64,000 nt of DNA from Flavobacterium sp. (GCA_016714905.1 JADKBW010000006.1:140512-204511); one strand, 5' to 3'; positions 17,807-27,639 are shown, counted from the first letter of the stretch. The notes: generated by a model from the letters alone, not told the origin. Numbers and translations: made by a program.

Positions 17807-19059
17807 TATTTGGAAGTCGTTTCGATTTGAAAGATTTTCTCAATCCATTCGATGCTTTCATCGACTTCGGTATTGTCATCTTTCAAATGATTGGCAAAAT
17901 GGTTGGTGATTTTTTGGATAATTCTATTGCTGATGAGTTCCGCTTGTTCTTCGTCGAAGTTGGACATTTTCTTGCGTTGGAAATTCAATTCGCCTTCTTT
18001 GATGGAATTTAGTTTTTCCTTCAAAGCATGAATGGTTGGCGCAAATTTTCTGGCTTTTGTCCACGCCACAAATTCCTCTTTTATTTCCTCAATAATCGCC
18101 TCTGCTGCTGGAATGTGGGCTTTTCTTTTCTCTAAAGTTTCATCCGTCATTTGAGAAAGATGATCCATGTGAATTAAAGTGACGCCTTCTAGCTCCTTCA
18201 CGTTTTCGTTGACATTTTTCGGAATGGACAAATCAAGAATGAGTACTGGTTTCTTAAGGTTCAAAATCGCTTTATCGATGGTTGGGTTTTGTGCTCCGGT
18301 TGCTACCACGACAACATCAGCTTTTTGTAATTCGAGATGCAATTCGGAATAGTCCTTTACGATGAGATGCAATTTTCCCGCTAATTTTTCAGCCTTGTCT
18401 TTGGTTCTATTAATCAGCGATGTGCTCGTTTTTGGTGTGTTTTACCAAATTCTCGCACGTATTTCTACCTATTTTTCCGGTTCCGAAAAGCAGTATGTTT
18501 TTGTTTCCGATGTTCTCTACATTCTTGATGATGTATTGCACTGAGGCAAAAGCGACCGAAGTGGCTCCTGAACTAATTTCGGTTTCGTTTTTAATTTTTT
18601 TACTCGCTTGAATGACTGCATTAATCAATCGATCTAGGAAGGTATTGATCAAACCAAAAGATTTGGCTTCGTTGAAACTTGACTTCAGTTGACTGATGAT
18701 TTCGAAATCACCTAAAATTTGACTGTCTAAACCAGTTGCCACTCGAAACATATGGTTGACCGCCTCGTGGTTTTTGTAGACGAAACCAACTTTTGAAAAG
18801 CTTCAACCGTTCCTCTACTGTGTTCACAAATCAATTTAATAAGCTGAAACGGATGCTCTGCAAATCCGTAAATTTCTGTTCTATTGCAAGTGGAAGTAAC
18901 AATCAAACTTTCGATGCCTTCCGCTTTTGCTTGGGCTAGTACATTGGTCTTTGCCTTTTCATCGAGACTAAATTCACCTCTCATTTCGGCATCTGCTTTT
19001 TTATAGCTTAAGCCGACGGCGTAAAAATAGTGGTGTTTTTGGGCAATGTAGTTTTCCAT
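17806..19059 (-). pseudogene. hemA: Glutamyl-tRNA reductase, split into three frames (probable sequence errors)
   Basis: The three parts are collinear: residues from MENYIAQKHHYF to the Cys motif TSTCNRTEIYG (18727-19059), then HMFRVATGLDSQILGDFEI to FGTGKIGRNTCENL (18410-18751), then the C-terminal helical domain (17806-18372). The first break is in the short T run at 18791-18794, where one base is missing. The second is near 18417, with one extra or two missing bases. Restored, it is a full-length HemA (~417 residues) with the catalytic Cys and the NADPH fold. It makes glutamate-1-semialdehyde from Glu-tRNA. The enzyme is essential here unless duplicated, so true decay is unlikely. Confidence 0.85.
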
Positions 19060-19085
19060 ACAATATACTTCTCAAGAAAGTTCAA

Positions 19086-19093
19086 CAAAATTA
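19086..19093 (-). promoter_or_regulatory. -7 promoter element of the hem operon
   Basis: Minus-strand TAATTTTG fits TANNTTTG exactly. Predicted transcript start is about 23 bases before the hemA ATG. No clear TTG at the usual distance. Confidence 0.5.
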
Positions 19094-19187
19094 TCATTAT
19101 AGTATTTATAAAAGTAACGCTGTAAGGACTAAATGTATCGCTATGAGATATTTTAAATCAAAATCAACTTTACATCGTTATTTATTT

Positions 19188-19195
19188 TAAATTTG
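19188..19195 (+). promoter_or_regulatory. -7 promoter element of the AraC-type regulator
   Basis: TAAATTTG fits TANNTTTG exactly and lies 93 bases before the regulator start in the divergent hemA/regulator gap. Confidence 0.45.
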
Positions 19196-19287
19196 CTCTA
19201 GAATCAGGCCTTTTATATTTATTTATGTAGAACAATTCTAAATAAACGCCCGTCTTTCTAAAAAAATAATTACAAAAAAATATCGCT

Positions 19288-20160
19288 ATGGGTTCTCAAG
19301 AAGTAATAACAATTGAAGAGGATTTTACCCTAATTCGTTTTCAAAACGATGATACTGAAATATTTAAAGCCGAGCGCCAAATCCGTCAGGGACTGATCCA
19401 ATTTCACTTCGGAATCAAGGGCAAAGCGAAGTTTATTTTTAATCAAGGAACGTACGCTTTAGATTTGAAAGAAGAGAAAGCCCTATTGCTTTACAATCCT
19501 CAGAAAGAGCTGCCGTTGCATTTAGAATTAGCGCCTCAATCTTGGGTGATTTCTGTAATTATTTCGATAAAGAAATTCCATGCTTTGTTTTCTACTGAAG
19601 CGAATTATATTCCATTTCTGAGTGTCGAAAACAAAGACAAAAAATATTACGGCGAAAGTGACATCAGTCCGTCGATGGCGATTGTTTTAAGTCAATTGTT
19701 TCATTACAATCTGCATCCATCCATCAAAAACTTATATTATAAAGGCAAAGGCTACGAACTGCTGAGTCTGTATTTTAATAAAACAGAAGATCCAGATGCA
19801 GAACAATGTCCGTTTTTGATTGACGAAGAAAACGTGATGAAAATCCGTAAAGCCAAAGACATTGTTATCGCAAATATGGCAGAACCGCCAAGTCTTCATG
19901 ATTTAGCGGATCAAGTCGGCTTGAATTTGAAAAAACTTAAAATGGGTTTCAAACAAATTTATGGCGACACGGTGTATGGATTTTTATTCGACTACAAAAT
20001 GGACATGGCGCGCCGGTTATTAGATAGCGGTTCCTATAATGTCAATGAAGTTGGATTAAAAATCGGTTACAGCACCGGAAGTCATTTTATTGCCGCATTC
20101 AAAAAGAAATTTGCTACGACGCCCAAAAAATATTTAATGGCGTTGAACCCCAATACATAA
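19288..20160 (+). CDS. AraC-family transcriptional regulator
   Basis: 290 residues. The C-terminal ~100 residues are an AraC double helix-turn-helix: first helix pair at PPSLHDLADQVGLNLKKLKMGFKQIYG, second at YNVNEVGLKIGYSTGSHFIAAFKKKFATTPKKY (both longer than quoted elsewhere; key residues A-GLN--KLK-GFK and GYS--SHF-AAFKK). The N-terminal ~180 residues form an effector domain of unknown ligand, resembling PchR-type regulators. It is divergent from the hemA operon and 39 bases upstream of hemH, so it is a natural candidate to control heme synthesis in response to iron or porphyrin. That control is inference from position. Confidence 0.85.
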   Translation: MGSQEVITIEEDFTLIRFQNDDTEIFKAERQIRQGLIQFHFGIKGKAKFIFNQGTYALDLKEEKALLLYNPQKELPLHLELAPQSWVISVIISIKKFHALFSTEANYIPFLSVENKDKKYYGESDISPSMAIVLSQLFHYNLHPSIKNLYYKGKGYELLSLYFNKTEDPDAEQCPFLIDEENVMKIRKAKDIVIANMAEPPSLHDLADQVGLNLKKLKMGFKQIYGDTVYGFLFDYKMDMARRLLDSGSYNVNEVGLKIGYSTGSHFIAAFKKKFATTPKKYLMALNPNT

Positions 20161-20199
20161 AAGAGAAGTTTAGTACATTTAGCAATTGAAAATTATACC

Positions 20200-21216
20200 A
20201 TGAAAGGAGTTTTATTAGTCAATTTGGGTTCGCCGGAAAGTCCAACGCCAAAAGATGTTAAGCCATATTTAGATGAGTTTTTAATGGATCGATTTGTCAT
20301 CGATGTTCCGTTTTTGCTGCGCGCATTATTAGTTCGAGGCATAATTCTTCAAACACGTCCGAAGAAATCTGCAGCAGCTTACGCCAAAATTTGGTGGGAG
20401 GAAGGCTCGCCTTTGGTGGTGATTTCGCAAAGAATGACCAAAAAAGTGCAAGCGCAAGTGGATGTTCCAGTTGCTTTAGCGATGCGTTATGGCGCGATGT
20501 CCATTTTGAAAGGGCTTCAAGAATTAAAAGACAAAGGCGTCAATGAAGTGATGCTTTTTCCTTTATATCCGCAACATGCTATGGCTTCTACGACTACAAT
20601 TTTAGTTTTGGCAGAAGAGTTGCGTGAGAAGCATTTTCCTGAAATGAAATTTACGATAGTTCCCGCTTTCTATAACAAACCGGGCTACATCAAAGCACTA
20701 GCAAATTCAATCAAAAAACATTTGGACACCTTTGAATATGACCATTTATTGTTTTCGTATCACGGTATTCCAAAGCGACATATTCGCAAGACAGACATCA
20801 CCAAATCACATTGCAAAATAGATGGCTCTTGTTGCGTTACACCATCGCCTGCTCATGAATTCTGTTATCGTCATCAATGTTATGAGACGACCAGACAAGT
20901 TGTAGAATATCTCGGAATTCCGGAAGGAAAATACAGTCAAACGTTTCAATCGCGATTAGCGGGCGACAAATGGTTGACGCCTTATACCGATGTTGAAATC
21001 AACAAAATGCCCGATAAAGGAATTAAGAAATTAGCTGTTGTAACCCCAGCATTTGTCTCAGATTGCTTGGAAACTTTAGAAGAAATTGCGATGGAAGCCA
21101 ACCATGAAGTTAAGGTTCACGGAGGCGAGGAATTTATGGCGATTCCGTGCATGAATGATGGCGACGAATGGTGTGAAACTGTGAGCACTTGGATAAAAGA
21201 CTGGGCTTCTAAATAA
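20200..21216 (+). CDS. hemH: Ferrochelatase
   Basis: 338 residues. It inserts ferrous iron into protoporphyrin IX, the last step of heme synthesis. The metal-site signature is SYHGIPKRH (catalytic His), followed by a segment with five Cys in 23 residues (about 206-228, spacing C-x5-CC-x9-C-x4-C) and then QTFQSRLAGDKWL. A later conserved Glu segment LETLEEIAMEA completes the site. The clustered Cys recall the ferrochelatases that hold an internal [2Fe-2S] cluster. Between the AraC regulator and hemJ on the plus strand. Confidence 0.95.
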   Translation: MKGVLLVNLGSPESPTPKDVKPYLDEFLMDRFVIDVPFLLRALLVRGIILQTRPKKSAAAYAKIWWEEGSPLVVISQRMTKKVQAQVDVPVALAMRYGAMSILKGLQELKDKGVNEVMLFPLYPQHAMASTTTILVLAEELREKHFPEMKFTIVPAFYNKPGYIKALANSIKKHLDTFEYDHLLFSYHGIPKRHIRKTDITKSHCKIDGSCCVTPSPAHEFCYRHQCYETTRQVVEYLGIPEGKYSQTFQSRLAGDKWLTPYTDVEINKMPDKGIKKLAVVTPAFVSDCLETLEEIAMEANHEVKVHGGEEFMAIPCMNDGDEWCETVSTWIKDWASK

Positions 21217-21221
21217 CCGAC

Positions 21222-21668
21222 ATGGAACTATACAATTACCTCAAATCGCTACATCTCATCTTCGTCATTACGTGGTTTGCGGGATTGTTTTATATAGTTC
21301 GGTTGTTTGTTTATCAAATAGAAGCTGCGGAAAAGCCATCGCCTGAAAAAGAAATCTTGCAAAGGCAGTACAAGATCATGACGTATCGCTTGTGGTTTAT
21401 CATCACTTGGCCGTCCGCCATTTTAGCAAGTCTCTTTGCTTATTGGATGTTGTTTTTTACCGATTTAGGAAAAGCTTGGTTAGAGATGCCATGGATGCAT
21501 GTGAAACTTGGCTTTGTCTTTTTGCTGTATTTGTATCATTGGAAATGCCACTTAATTTATAAAGAATTGCAACGAGATGAAGTAAAACACACTTCCAACT
21601 TTATGCGTTTATGGAACGAAGGAGCGACTACTATTCTTTTTGCGGTTGTGTTTTTAGTGATAATTTAA
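21222..21668 (+). CDS. hemJ: Protoporphyrinogen IX oxidase, HemJ type
   Basis: 148 residues with four membrane helices. The first segment, YLKSLHLIFVITWFAGLFY, has the conserved His (residue 11) and is followed by RLFVY; a later helix starts at MHVKLGF with the conserved Lys. This is the HemJ/CopD-like family that replaces HemG or HemY and oxidises protoporphyrinogen IX in the inner membrane. It begins 5 bases after hemH, so product and next-step enzyme are made together. Confidence 0.9.
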   Translation: MELYNYLKSLHLIFVITWFAGLFYIVRLFVYQIEAAEKPSPEKEILQRQYKIMTYRLWFIITWPSAILASLFAYWMLFFTDLGKAWLEMPWMHVKLGFVFLLYLYHWKCHLIYKELQRDEVKHTSNFMRLWNEGATTILFAVVFLVII

Positions 21669-21778
21669 AAATGCTTTCAATTGGATATATGGCGTGGTTG
21701 GTATCTTTTTATTTTCCATCATAATTATGCTTGGATTTAGATTTTATAAAAAATCCGGGAACGCAATTCCACCTAAAA

Positions 21779-23251
21779 ATGGCTGCCAAATTCAAAATGT
21801 CGATGCTTTCTTTGCGAATAAGGATTTTCCTGTCAATGATTGTATTGGTTTTGATTGCTTCCATCTTGATGGCTTCCATTTCAATTATTCAATTTAGAAA
21901 TGAAGCCAAAGATTACCATCAAGAACGACTAGAGCGAAAAGAAACAGCCATCAAAGAGCATATTAATTATGTGCTTTCTACTTCAACTTATCCGCTTACC
22001 TCAAAGAATTTAGGATTGATCTTTAAAGATAAGATTCACGAATTGGCACAAATTCACAATCTTGAAATCAACATTTACAGTCTCAACGGAAAACTGCTTA
22101 AGTCGTCAAAAGCCTCATTTTCTATCGATACCGTTTCACCACCAATTCCAAAATATATCTTGAAATTAGTACAATCGTCTATCGAAAAAAGATACGTTGA
22201 CATCAAAAACATAGACGGCGTCAAGAACCGATCCTCCTACAGTCAGATTAAAGACGAGAAATTCAAACCACTAGGAATTTTGAACTTACCTTATGTTGAA
22301 GACGATGGTTTTTACGAAAAAGAACTGCAAAGTTTCCTGATTCGATTGGGGCAAGTGTACTCGTTTATGTTGGTGATTGCTTTTGCTTTGGCATATTTTC
22401 TTTCCACTTACATCACACAATCGCTGAAGACCATTTCCGACAAGTTGAGCGAAACCAGTTTGAATCAGAAAAACGAAAAAATTGTTTTAGAAGCCAACAG
22501 CAAGGAAATTAATTTGCTGATCAAAGCCTACAACGGCATGGTCGATGAACTCGAAAAAAGTGCCGTGAAGTTAGCCCAGAGCGAACGAGAAGAAGCGTGG
22601 CGCGAAATGGCAAAACAAGTCGCACACGAAATCAAAAACCCATTGACACCCATGCGATTGACGGTGCAAAGTTTTCAACGAAAGTTTGACGCCAACGATC
22701 CGGAATTGCCTCAAAAGCTGAAAGATTACACCGAAACTTTAATTCAACAAATCGATACGATGAGTGCCGTTGCGTCTGCCTTCTCCAATTTTGCCTCGAT
22801 GCCTGCGCAGCAAAACGAAAACCTCAACGTGGTGGAAGTTGTTGAATTGGCGCTGGATATTTTCAACGAAGAGTTTATAGTTTTTGAAAGCGACGAGAAA
22901 GAAATCACCTCCAAAATGGATCGAACCCAATTAATTCGAATCATCACCAATTTGGTCAAAAATGCCATCCAATCGATTCCGGAAAATCAAGAATACAAAT
23001 CGGTTTTGGTGTCCGTTCGTCGACATCCGAAAGAAGTCATCATTTTGGTGAAAGACAACGGAATTGGTATCGAAGATCAATTTTTAGATAAAATTTTCGA
23101 ACCCAAATTCACGACCAAAAACAGCGGGATGGGCCTCGGATTGGGAATTATTAAAAACATTATTGAAAATTACAAAGGAACAATTACATTTGAATCTGAA
23201 TACGGAAAAGGCACGACCTTTATGGTGGCGCTTCCATTAATACAAACCTAA
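21779..23251 (+). CDS. Membrane sensor histidine kinase, NtrY-like
   Basis: About 490 residues from the ATG at 21779 (MAAKFKMSM); other starts at 21731 or 21797 are possible. Two membrane helices (about 10-35 and 205-225) bracket a ~165-residue periplasmic sensor domain, followed by HAMP, then a dimerisation/phosphoacceptor helix with VAHEIKNPLTPMRL (H-box). The ATPase domain has the N-box LVKNAIQSIP, the G1 box DNGIGI and GLGLGIIKN. No response regulator is next to it, so the partner is unknown. The H-box form HEIKNPLTP is typical of NtrY-type kinases. Confidence 0.88.
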   Translation: MAAKFKMSMLSLRIRIFLSMIVLVLIASILMASISIIQFRNEAKDYHQERLERKETAIKEHINYVLSTSTYPLTSKNLGLIFKDKIHELAQIHNLEINIYSLNGKLLKSSKASFSIDTVSPPIPKYILKLVQSSIEKRYVDIKNIDGVKNRSSYSQIKDEKFKPLGILNLPYVEDDGFYEKELQSFLIRLGQVYSFMLVIAFALAYFLSTYITQSLKTISDKLSETSLNQKNEKIVLEANSKEINLLIKAYNGMVDELEKSAVKLAQSEREEAWREMAKQVAHEIKNPLTPMRLTVQSFQRKFDANDPELPQKLKDYTETLIQQIDTMSAVASAFSNFASMPAQQNENLNVVEVVELALDIFNEEFIVFESDEKEITSKMDRTQLIRIITNLVKNAIQSIPENQEYKSVLVSVRRHPKEVIILVKDNGIGIEDQFLDKIFEPKFTTKNSGMGLGLGIIKNIIENYKGTITFESEYGKGTTFMVALPLIQT

Positions 23252-23254
23252 ACT

Positions 23255-24036
23255 ATGAACTACGATAATATATTGGTTGCTAAAGAAAATGCGATTGCAA
23301 CGATAACCATCAATCGCCCAACGAAGCTCAACGCATTAAATGTAATTACTATTCAAGAATTGCATCATGCGTTTAATACTTTAGAATTGGACGCTTCAAC
23401 TCGCGTAATTATACTCACCGGAACTGGAGAAAAAGCTTTTGTTGCTGGCGCCGACATTGCTGAGTTTGCTCATTTTTCTGTGGAAGAAGGCGCACAATTG
23501 GCAGCTCAAGGACAGGAATTACTGTTCGATTTTGTAGAAAAACTGCGCACTCCGGTAATTGCTGCCGTAAATGGATTTGCGCTCGGCGGCGGATTAGAAT
23601 TGGCGATGTCTTGTCATTTTAGAGTGGCGTCTGACAACGCAAAAATGGGTTTGCCCGAAGTGTTCGTTGGAGTTATTCCGGGTTGTGGAGGAACGCAACG
23701 TTTACCTCAATTGGTTGGGAAAGGTCGTGCGATGGAAATGATCATGACTGCGGAATGATTACCGCTGATGACGCCTACAGAGTCGGCTTGGTGAATCACG
23801 TTGTCCCTCAAGCCGAACTTTTAGCTTTCTGCCAGGGAATCGCAGAACGCATATTGAAAAACTCTCCTGTTGCGATTAGTCAAGCAATAAAAGCGGTGAA
23901 TGCGAACTTCAAAGACGGCGTCAATGGTTACGAAACTGAAATCAAATCCTTTGGAAAGTGTTTTGGAACCGAAGATTTTAAGGAAGGAACGACTGCGTTT
24001 TTGGAGAAAAGAAAAGCGGATTTTAAAGGGAATTAG
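23255..24036 (+). pseudogene. Enoyl-CoA hydratase/isomerase, frame broken in the middle (probable sequence error)
   Basis: Residues 1-168 (23255-23758) and the remainder (to 24036) are collinear parts of one crotonase. The oxyanion-hole motifs AGADIAEFA and GFALGGGLELAM and the catalytic-Glu segment LPEVFVGVIPGCGGTQRL are in part one. Part two continues MITADDAYRVGLVNHVV. Restoring one A at about 23753-23757 (GCGGAATG to GCGGAAATG) joins them into a 260-residue protein, the normal length. It would hydrate enoyl-CoA in fatty-acid oxidation. It follows the kinase by 3 bases. Confidence 0.85.
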
Positions 24037-24045
24037 TATTCGACT

Positions 24046-24697
24046 TTACTTCTCCCCATCCCATTCCGCATAAAACTGCGACAAGAATACTTCCATAAAT
24101 CGGTGGCGTTCTTGTGCGATTTGTTTCAGTTTCGGTGTTCATTTTGTCTTTTAATAACAACAATTTTTCGTAGAAATGATTGAGTGTTGGTGCTTCACTC
24201 GACTTATATTCTTCTTTCGTCATCCGAAGATTTGGTGCAATCGCCGGATCGTATAATGGTCTGTTTTTGAATCCACCATAGTTGAACGTTCTCGCAATTC
24301 CAATCGCTCCAATGGCGTCGAGCCGGTCGGCATCTTGCACAATTTCGAGTTCTTTCGAGTGGAATTTCTTTTCAAAATTACCGCCTTTGAAGGAAATGTT
24401 TTCGATGATGTTGAGGACATGTGCGATTGTTGCTTCATCAACTGATTCTCCTTCAAGAAATGCGCGCGCGGTTTTGGGTCCAATACTTTCGTCGCCATCA
24501 TGAAATTTACTATCCGCAATATCATGCAGTAATGCTCCTAATTTCACAATTACTTCATCGCAATCTTCAGTCTGCGCAATGAGCAAACTGTTTCTATACA
24601 CGCGTTCGATATGAAACCAATCGTGTCCGCCTTCAGCATCAGCCAATTGTTGTTTTACGAATTGTATTGTTCTTGAAATTAAGTCGGGATTATTCAT
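24046..24697 (-). pseudogene. HD-domain phosphohydrolase, frame broken near the C-terminus (probable sequence error)
   Basis: The first ~190 residues are an HD-superfamily hydrolase of the YfbR/YedJ type: GGHDWFHIERVYRN, LLHDIADSKFHDGDE (HD motif) and QDADRLDAIGAIGI. As written the frame then runs into an unlikely tail (ending GEVKSNTNSL at 24023) overlapping the enoyl-CoA hydratase gene. In the adjacent frame, KQIAQERHRFMEVFLSQFYA then EWDGEK and a stop at 24046 give the expected family ending. A net +1 or -2 change near 24127-24132 explains this. Metal-dependent phosphatase; substrate unknown. Confidence 0.78.
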
Positions 24698-24769
24698 TAA
24701 GATGGATTAAAAAATGTTGAACCTTAAAGTCAATTAACTTCAAAATTCAACATTATTTCTTATATAAAA

Positions 24770-25759
24770 CTATCTTGCTACTGCTGGTTCCACCCATTTA
24801 AAGACAAATGAATCTGGCGGAATCACCATTCTTTCCGAAACTTTTGCCATTCTTGCAGGAAGTTTCATTAAATAATCACGTGCTTTTTCAGCTTCGTCCG
24901 TCAAACCTGTGATTTTATTAATTTCCCATTTTTCAATGAGTTTTTGCATAATCTCTACATAGTCATTAGCCGTGTAAACACCGATGCGCTGCGCCGAATT
25001 TGAAAATTGTTCGAAGGCAGAGCTGATTTTCTCGCCAGATTCTCTCAAAAATCCTGCTGGCATCGTGATTTTATTTTTCATCATATAATTGAACGCTAGC
25101 ATCATTTCGCTAGGGTCGACTTTGAAAATCTGCGTCACAAATTCGCTATAAGCAAGATGGTGACGCATTTCGTCTCCAGCAATCATCTTACACATTTTCG
25201 ACAGTTTGTTATCGCCATAAGTTTTGGCCAATTGTGAAACTCTGTTGTGAGACACATAAGTGGCTAATTCTTGAAAAGAGGTATAGACGAAATTTTTATA
25301 AGGATCTCTTCCCGTACCAATATCAAATCCGTCATTGATAAGATGTTGCGTCGTGATTTCTATTTCCCGCATATTTACACGTCCTGACAAATACAAGTAT
25401 TTATTCAAAACGTCTCCGTGACGGTTCTCTTCACCTGTCCATTGACGTACCCATTTTGACCAGCCGTTGCGTTCGACATTATCGACACCTTCTACGTCCA
25501 TTAACCAAGATTCGTAGGTTGGTAAAGCTTCTTCGGTAATCGTGTCGCCAACCATGGCAACCCAAAAATCATACGGCAAGTCTTTGGCTAGTTCGCGAAG
25601 TTCTTTCACTTCTTCAAAAAAATTATCGCTTTCAGAGTTGGGTAAAAAGTCAGTCGGTTGCCAAATTTTTTCAACTGGAATCAAATATTCCTCCATGAAA
25701 CCTTCTACTTTGTTTTCTAGAAACTGCATCACTTCTAGACGGATGTTTTTTATAGACAT
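24770..25759 (-). CDS. Acyl-ACP desaturase (ferritin-like diiron)
   Basis: 329 residues of the stearoyl-ACP desaturase family, soluble rather than membrane-bound. The two diiron motifs are EENRHGD and DEMRHH (ExxH type), with further ligand Glu in EEALPTYESW and FQELATYVSH. It places a double bond in ACP-bound fatty acids and so sets membrane fluidity, using O2 and ferredoxin. It lies 51 bases downstream of a plsC-type acyltransferase and is probably co-transcribed with it, both in phospholipid supply. Confidence 0.92.
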   Translation of the reverse strand: MSIKNIRLEVMQFLENKVEGFMEEYLIPVEKIWQPTDFLPNSESDNFFEEVKELRELAKDLPYDFWVAMVGDTITEEALPTYESWLMDVEGVDNVERNGWSKWVRQWTGEENRHGDVLNKYLYLSGRVNMREIEITTQHLINDGFDIGTGRDPYKNFVYTSFQELATYVSHNRVSQLAKTYGDNKLSKMCKMIAGDEMRHHLAYSEFVTQIFKVDPSEMMLAFNYMMKNKITMPAGFLRESGEKISSAFEQFSNSAQRIGVYTANDYVEIMQKLIEKWEINKITGLTDEAEKARDYLMKLPARMAKVSERMVIPPDSFVFKWVEPAVAR

Positions 25760-25810
25760 TATTAATTTTAGATTTTAGATTCTAGCGACTACTAAATGTC
25801 GAATCTACAT

Positions 25811-26542
25811 TTATATCAGTGAATTTACAATTGATGTTTCGGTTCGTGTCAACAAATCTTCAATAGAAAAATCTTTGACTGCCATTGGCTTATGAACGGT
25901 AAAGGTAATACGATTTCCCAAACCAAAAGGAAAAAATCCAAATTTTACAAATTTCCAAGAACCGTTTATGGTGATAGGAACGATATAAGCAGAAGGCGCA
26001 TATTTGCATAATATTTTTAATCCGCTTTGTGCAAATTCTTTTGGTTTTCCGTCTTTACTTCTGGTTCCTTCAGGAAAAATAACTGCGGTTCGTTTGTGCA
26101 TTTCGATATAGTCGGCTAATTTCTTTATCGTTGGAATCGCTTGCTTAGGGTCTTTTCTATCAATCAGAACTGAACCACCATGATTTAGATTGTAGGAGAT
26201 GCTCGGAATTCCTTTACCAAGTTCTTTTTTACTGACAAATTTGGGATGAAACTTTCTCAAAAACCAAATAATCCCGATAATGTCATAAAGACTTTGATGA
26301 TTGGCAACTACTATTAGAGGTGCGTTTTCCGGAATATCCGCTCTATTCTCAAATTTGAAAGTTGTTCCTGCGACGTTTGCAACTCGCAACAAATAAAAAT
26401 TTAGGTAGTCAACACTTTTTTTATGTGCTTGGTAACCGAATACGTTAAAACAAATCCATTGAATTGGATGAAAAACAATCAAACCCAACAAAAACAATAG
26501 CACCACTAATGCTGATAGAGGATAAGAAAGGATTTTTTCCAT
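25811..26542 (-). CDS. 1-acyl-sn-glycerol-3-phosphate acyltransferase (PlsC family), copy 1
   Basis: 243 residues. One N-terminal membrane segment, then the acyltransferase motifs ANHQSLYD (HxxxxD catalytic) and FPEGTRSKDG (substrate binding). It transfers an acyl chain to lysophosphatidate at the inner membrane. A second family member is at 28673-29416. Own promoter visible at 26557-26564. Confidence 0.9.
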   Translation of the reverse strand: MEKILSYPLSALVVLLFLLGLIVFHPIQWICFNVFGYQAHKKSVDYLNFYLLRVANVAGTTFKFENRADIPENAPLIVVANHQSLYDIIGIIWFLRKFHPKFVSKKELGKGIPSISYNLNHGGSVLIDRKDPKQAIPTIKKLADYIEMHKRTAVIFPEGTRSKDGKPKEFAQSGLKILCKYAPSAYIVPITINGSWKFVKFGFFPFGLGNRITFTVHKPMAVKDFSIEDLLTRTETSIVNSLI

Positions 26543-26556
26543 TTAAAAAATTTTGC

Positions 26557-26564
26557 CAAAAATA
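26557..26564 (-). promoter_or_regulatory. -7 promoter element of plsC copy 1 - desaturase
   Basis: Minus-strand TATTTTTG fits TANNTTTG exactly; predicted leader about 11 bases. No TTG at the right distance. Confidence 0.5.
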
Positions 26565-26665
26565 CTAAAAATAATTTCTTTTTCGATTGTTTATCCTCTG
26601 AGAATTGCGCTATTAATTTAACAATTGATGTAGAAAATCTTCAATCTTACAGACAATATAAGTCT

Positions 26666-26673
26666 TAGTTTTG
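26666..26673 (+). promoter_or_regulatory. -7 promoter element of the TPR protein at 26703
   Basis: TAGTTTTG fits TANNTTTG exactly, 30 bases before the start. Confidence 0.4.
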
Positions 26674-26702
26674 AATTGTAAACACCAAACAAATCTTATA
26701 AC

Positions 26703-27506
26703 ATGCCACGTAAAATATTTATTCAAATCCTACTTCTTTTTTATACTAGTCTAATTTTAGGGCAAATTAGAAAACAACCCAATATCCAATTCGAAACAGA
26801 TTATTTCAACGCCGTAGACCATTGGGTTGTTTTGCCCCAAAAAACAGCAGAACTAAATTATCTATTGGGCTATATCTTCTTGGATGAAATCGTAGGTTTT
26901 ACATTTACCTTCCATAGCGAATTATCTATCGATTCGTTTTCGAATTGGAAACTTCAACCTAACTCACAATATTACATTTCAAAAAGAACACTGGACATGA
27001 AAACGCCTCCTGTTTATATCTTGAAAGACGAACAAATAGCTGCGCTTCATTTACCTGAAAAACCGCTTTGGTTAAAACTCGATGATGAGCGTCAAAAAAC
27101 CCCAGAAGATTTGGTGCTTTTGGGTTACCATTACAATAAAGTGCAAAAAAGCGATTTGGCTTTACCCTTTTTAGAAAGTGCTTATTCATTAAAACCAAAA
27201 GCTAAAAACTTAATTTTCGAATTGTCGTTTGCCTACAATTCTTTGGGTGAATACGAAAAAGCAATTGCCCTTTTAAAAAGCGAACTAAAACAAGATATGA
27301 AGAACTATATGCTGTATCGGGAACTCGGGTATGCACTCTTGCAACTTAATGAATTCGAAGAAGCTGAAAAAGTATATGAACTAGGAATGAAAATGTGCCT
27401 TAACACTAACCAGCAAAGAGAAATGGCGATTGATATGGCACAAACATTTTTTGCTATAAAAGATGAAAAAAGGTTTGAAAAGTGGGCGACAATCTTGAGA
27501 AAATAA
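26703..27506 (+). CDS. TPR-repeat secreted/periplasmic protein, function unknown
   Basis: 267 residues with a signal peptide (MPRKIFIQILLLFYTSLILG then Q). The middle ~100 residues have no family I recognise. The C-terminal half holds three to four tetratricopeptide units (LVLLGYHYNKVQKSDLALPF, FELSFAYNSLGEYEKAIALL, YRELGYALLQLNEFEEAEKV), which bind other proteins. It stands alone between plsC copy 1 and recA, with its own promoter-like element. Confidence 0.75.
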   Translation: MPRKIFIQILLLFYTSLILGQIRKQPNIQFETDYFNAVDHWVVLPQKTAELNYLLGYIFLDEIVGFTFTFHSELSIDSFSNWKLQPNSQYYISKRTLDMKTPPVYILKDEQIAALHLPEKPLWLKLDDERQKTPEDLVLLGYHYNKVQKSDLALPFLESAYSLKPKAKNLIFELSFAYNSLGEYEKAIALLKSELKQDMKNYMLYRELGYALLQLNEFEEAEKVYELGMKMCLNTNQQREMAIDMAQTFFAIKDEKRFEKWATILRK

Positions 27507-27576
27507 CAGCTAAACAATAGTCGTTTTGAAAATAAATATAATGCTGATAACTTTTTAAAATCGCCAAATTCTACTC

Positions 27577-27606
27577 TTGGAACTTGAGAAAAAAGAAGTA
27601 TTTTTA
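27577..27606 (+). promoter_or_regulatory. recA promoter
   Basis: TTG (27577-27579), 19-base spacer, TATTTTTA (27599-27606, one mismatch to TANNTTTG). Predicted start of RNA about 30 bases before the ATG. I see no LexA-type operator. Confidence 0.55.
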
Positions 27607-27639
27607 CGAAAAATAAGTGTATCATAAATGAAGGAAAAG

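Noticed and set aside
17806..19059. hemA as a true pseudogene
   Set aside because: All motifs are conserved on both sides of the breaks and the gene leads an operon of otherwise normal hem genes.
27507..27639. LexA/SOS operator before recA
   Set aside because: No convincing palindromic operator; only the promoter-like elements are visible.
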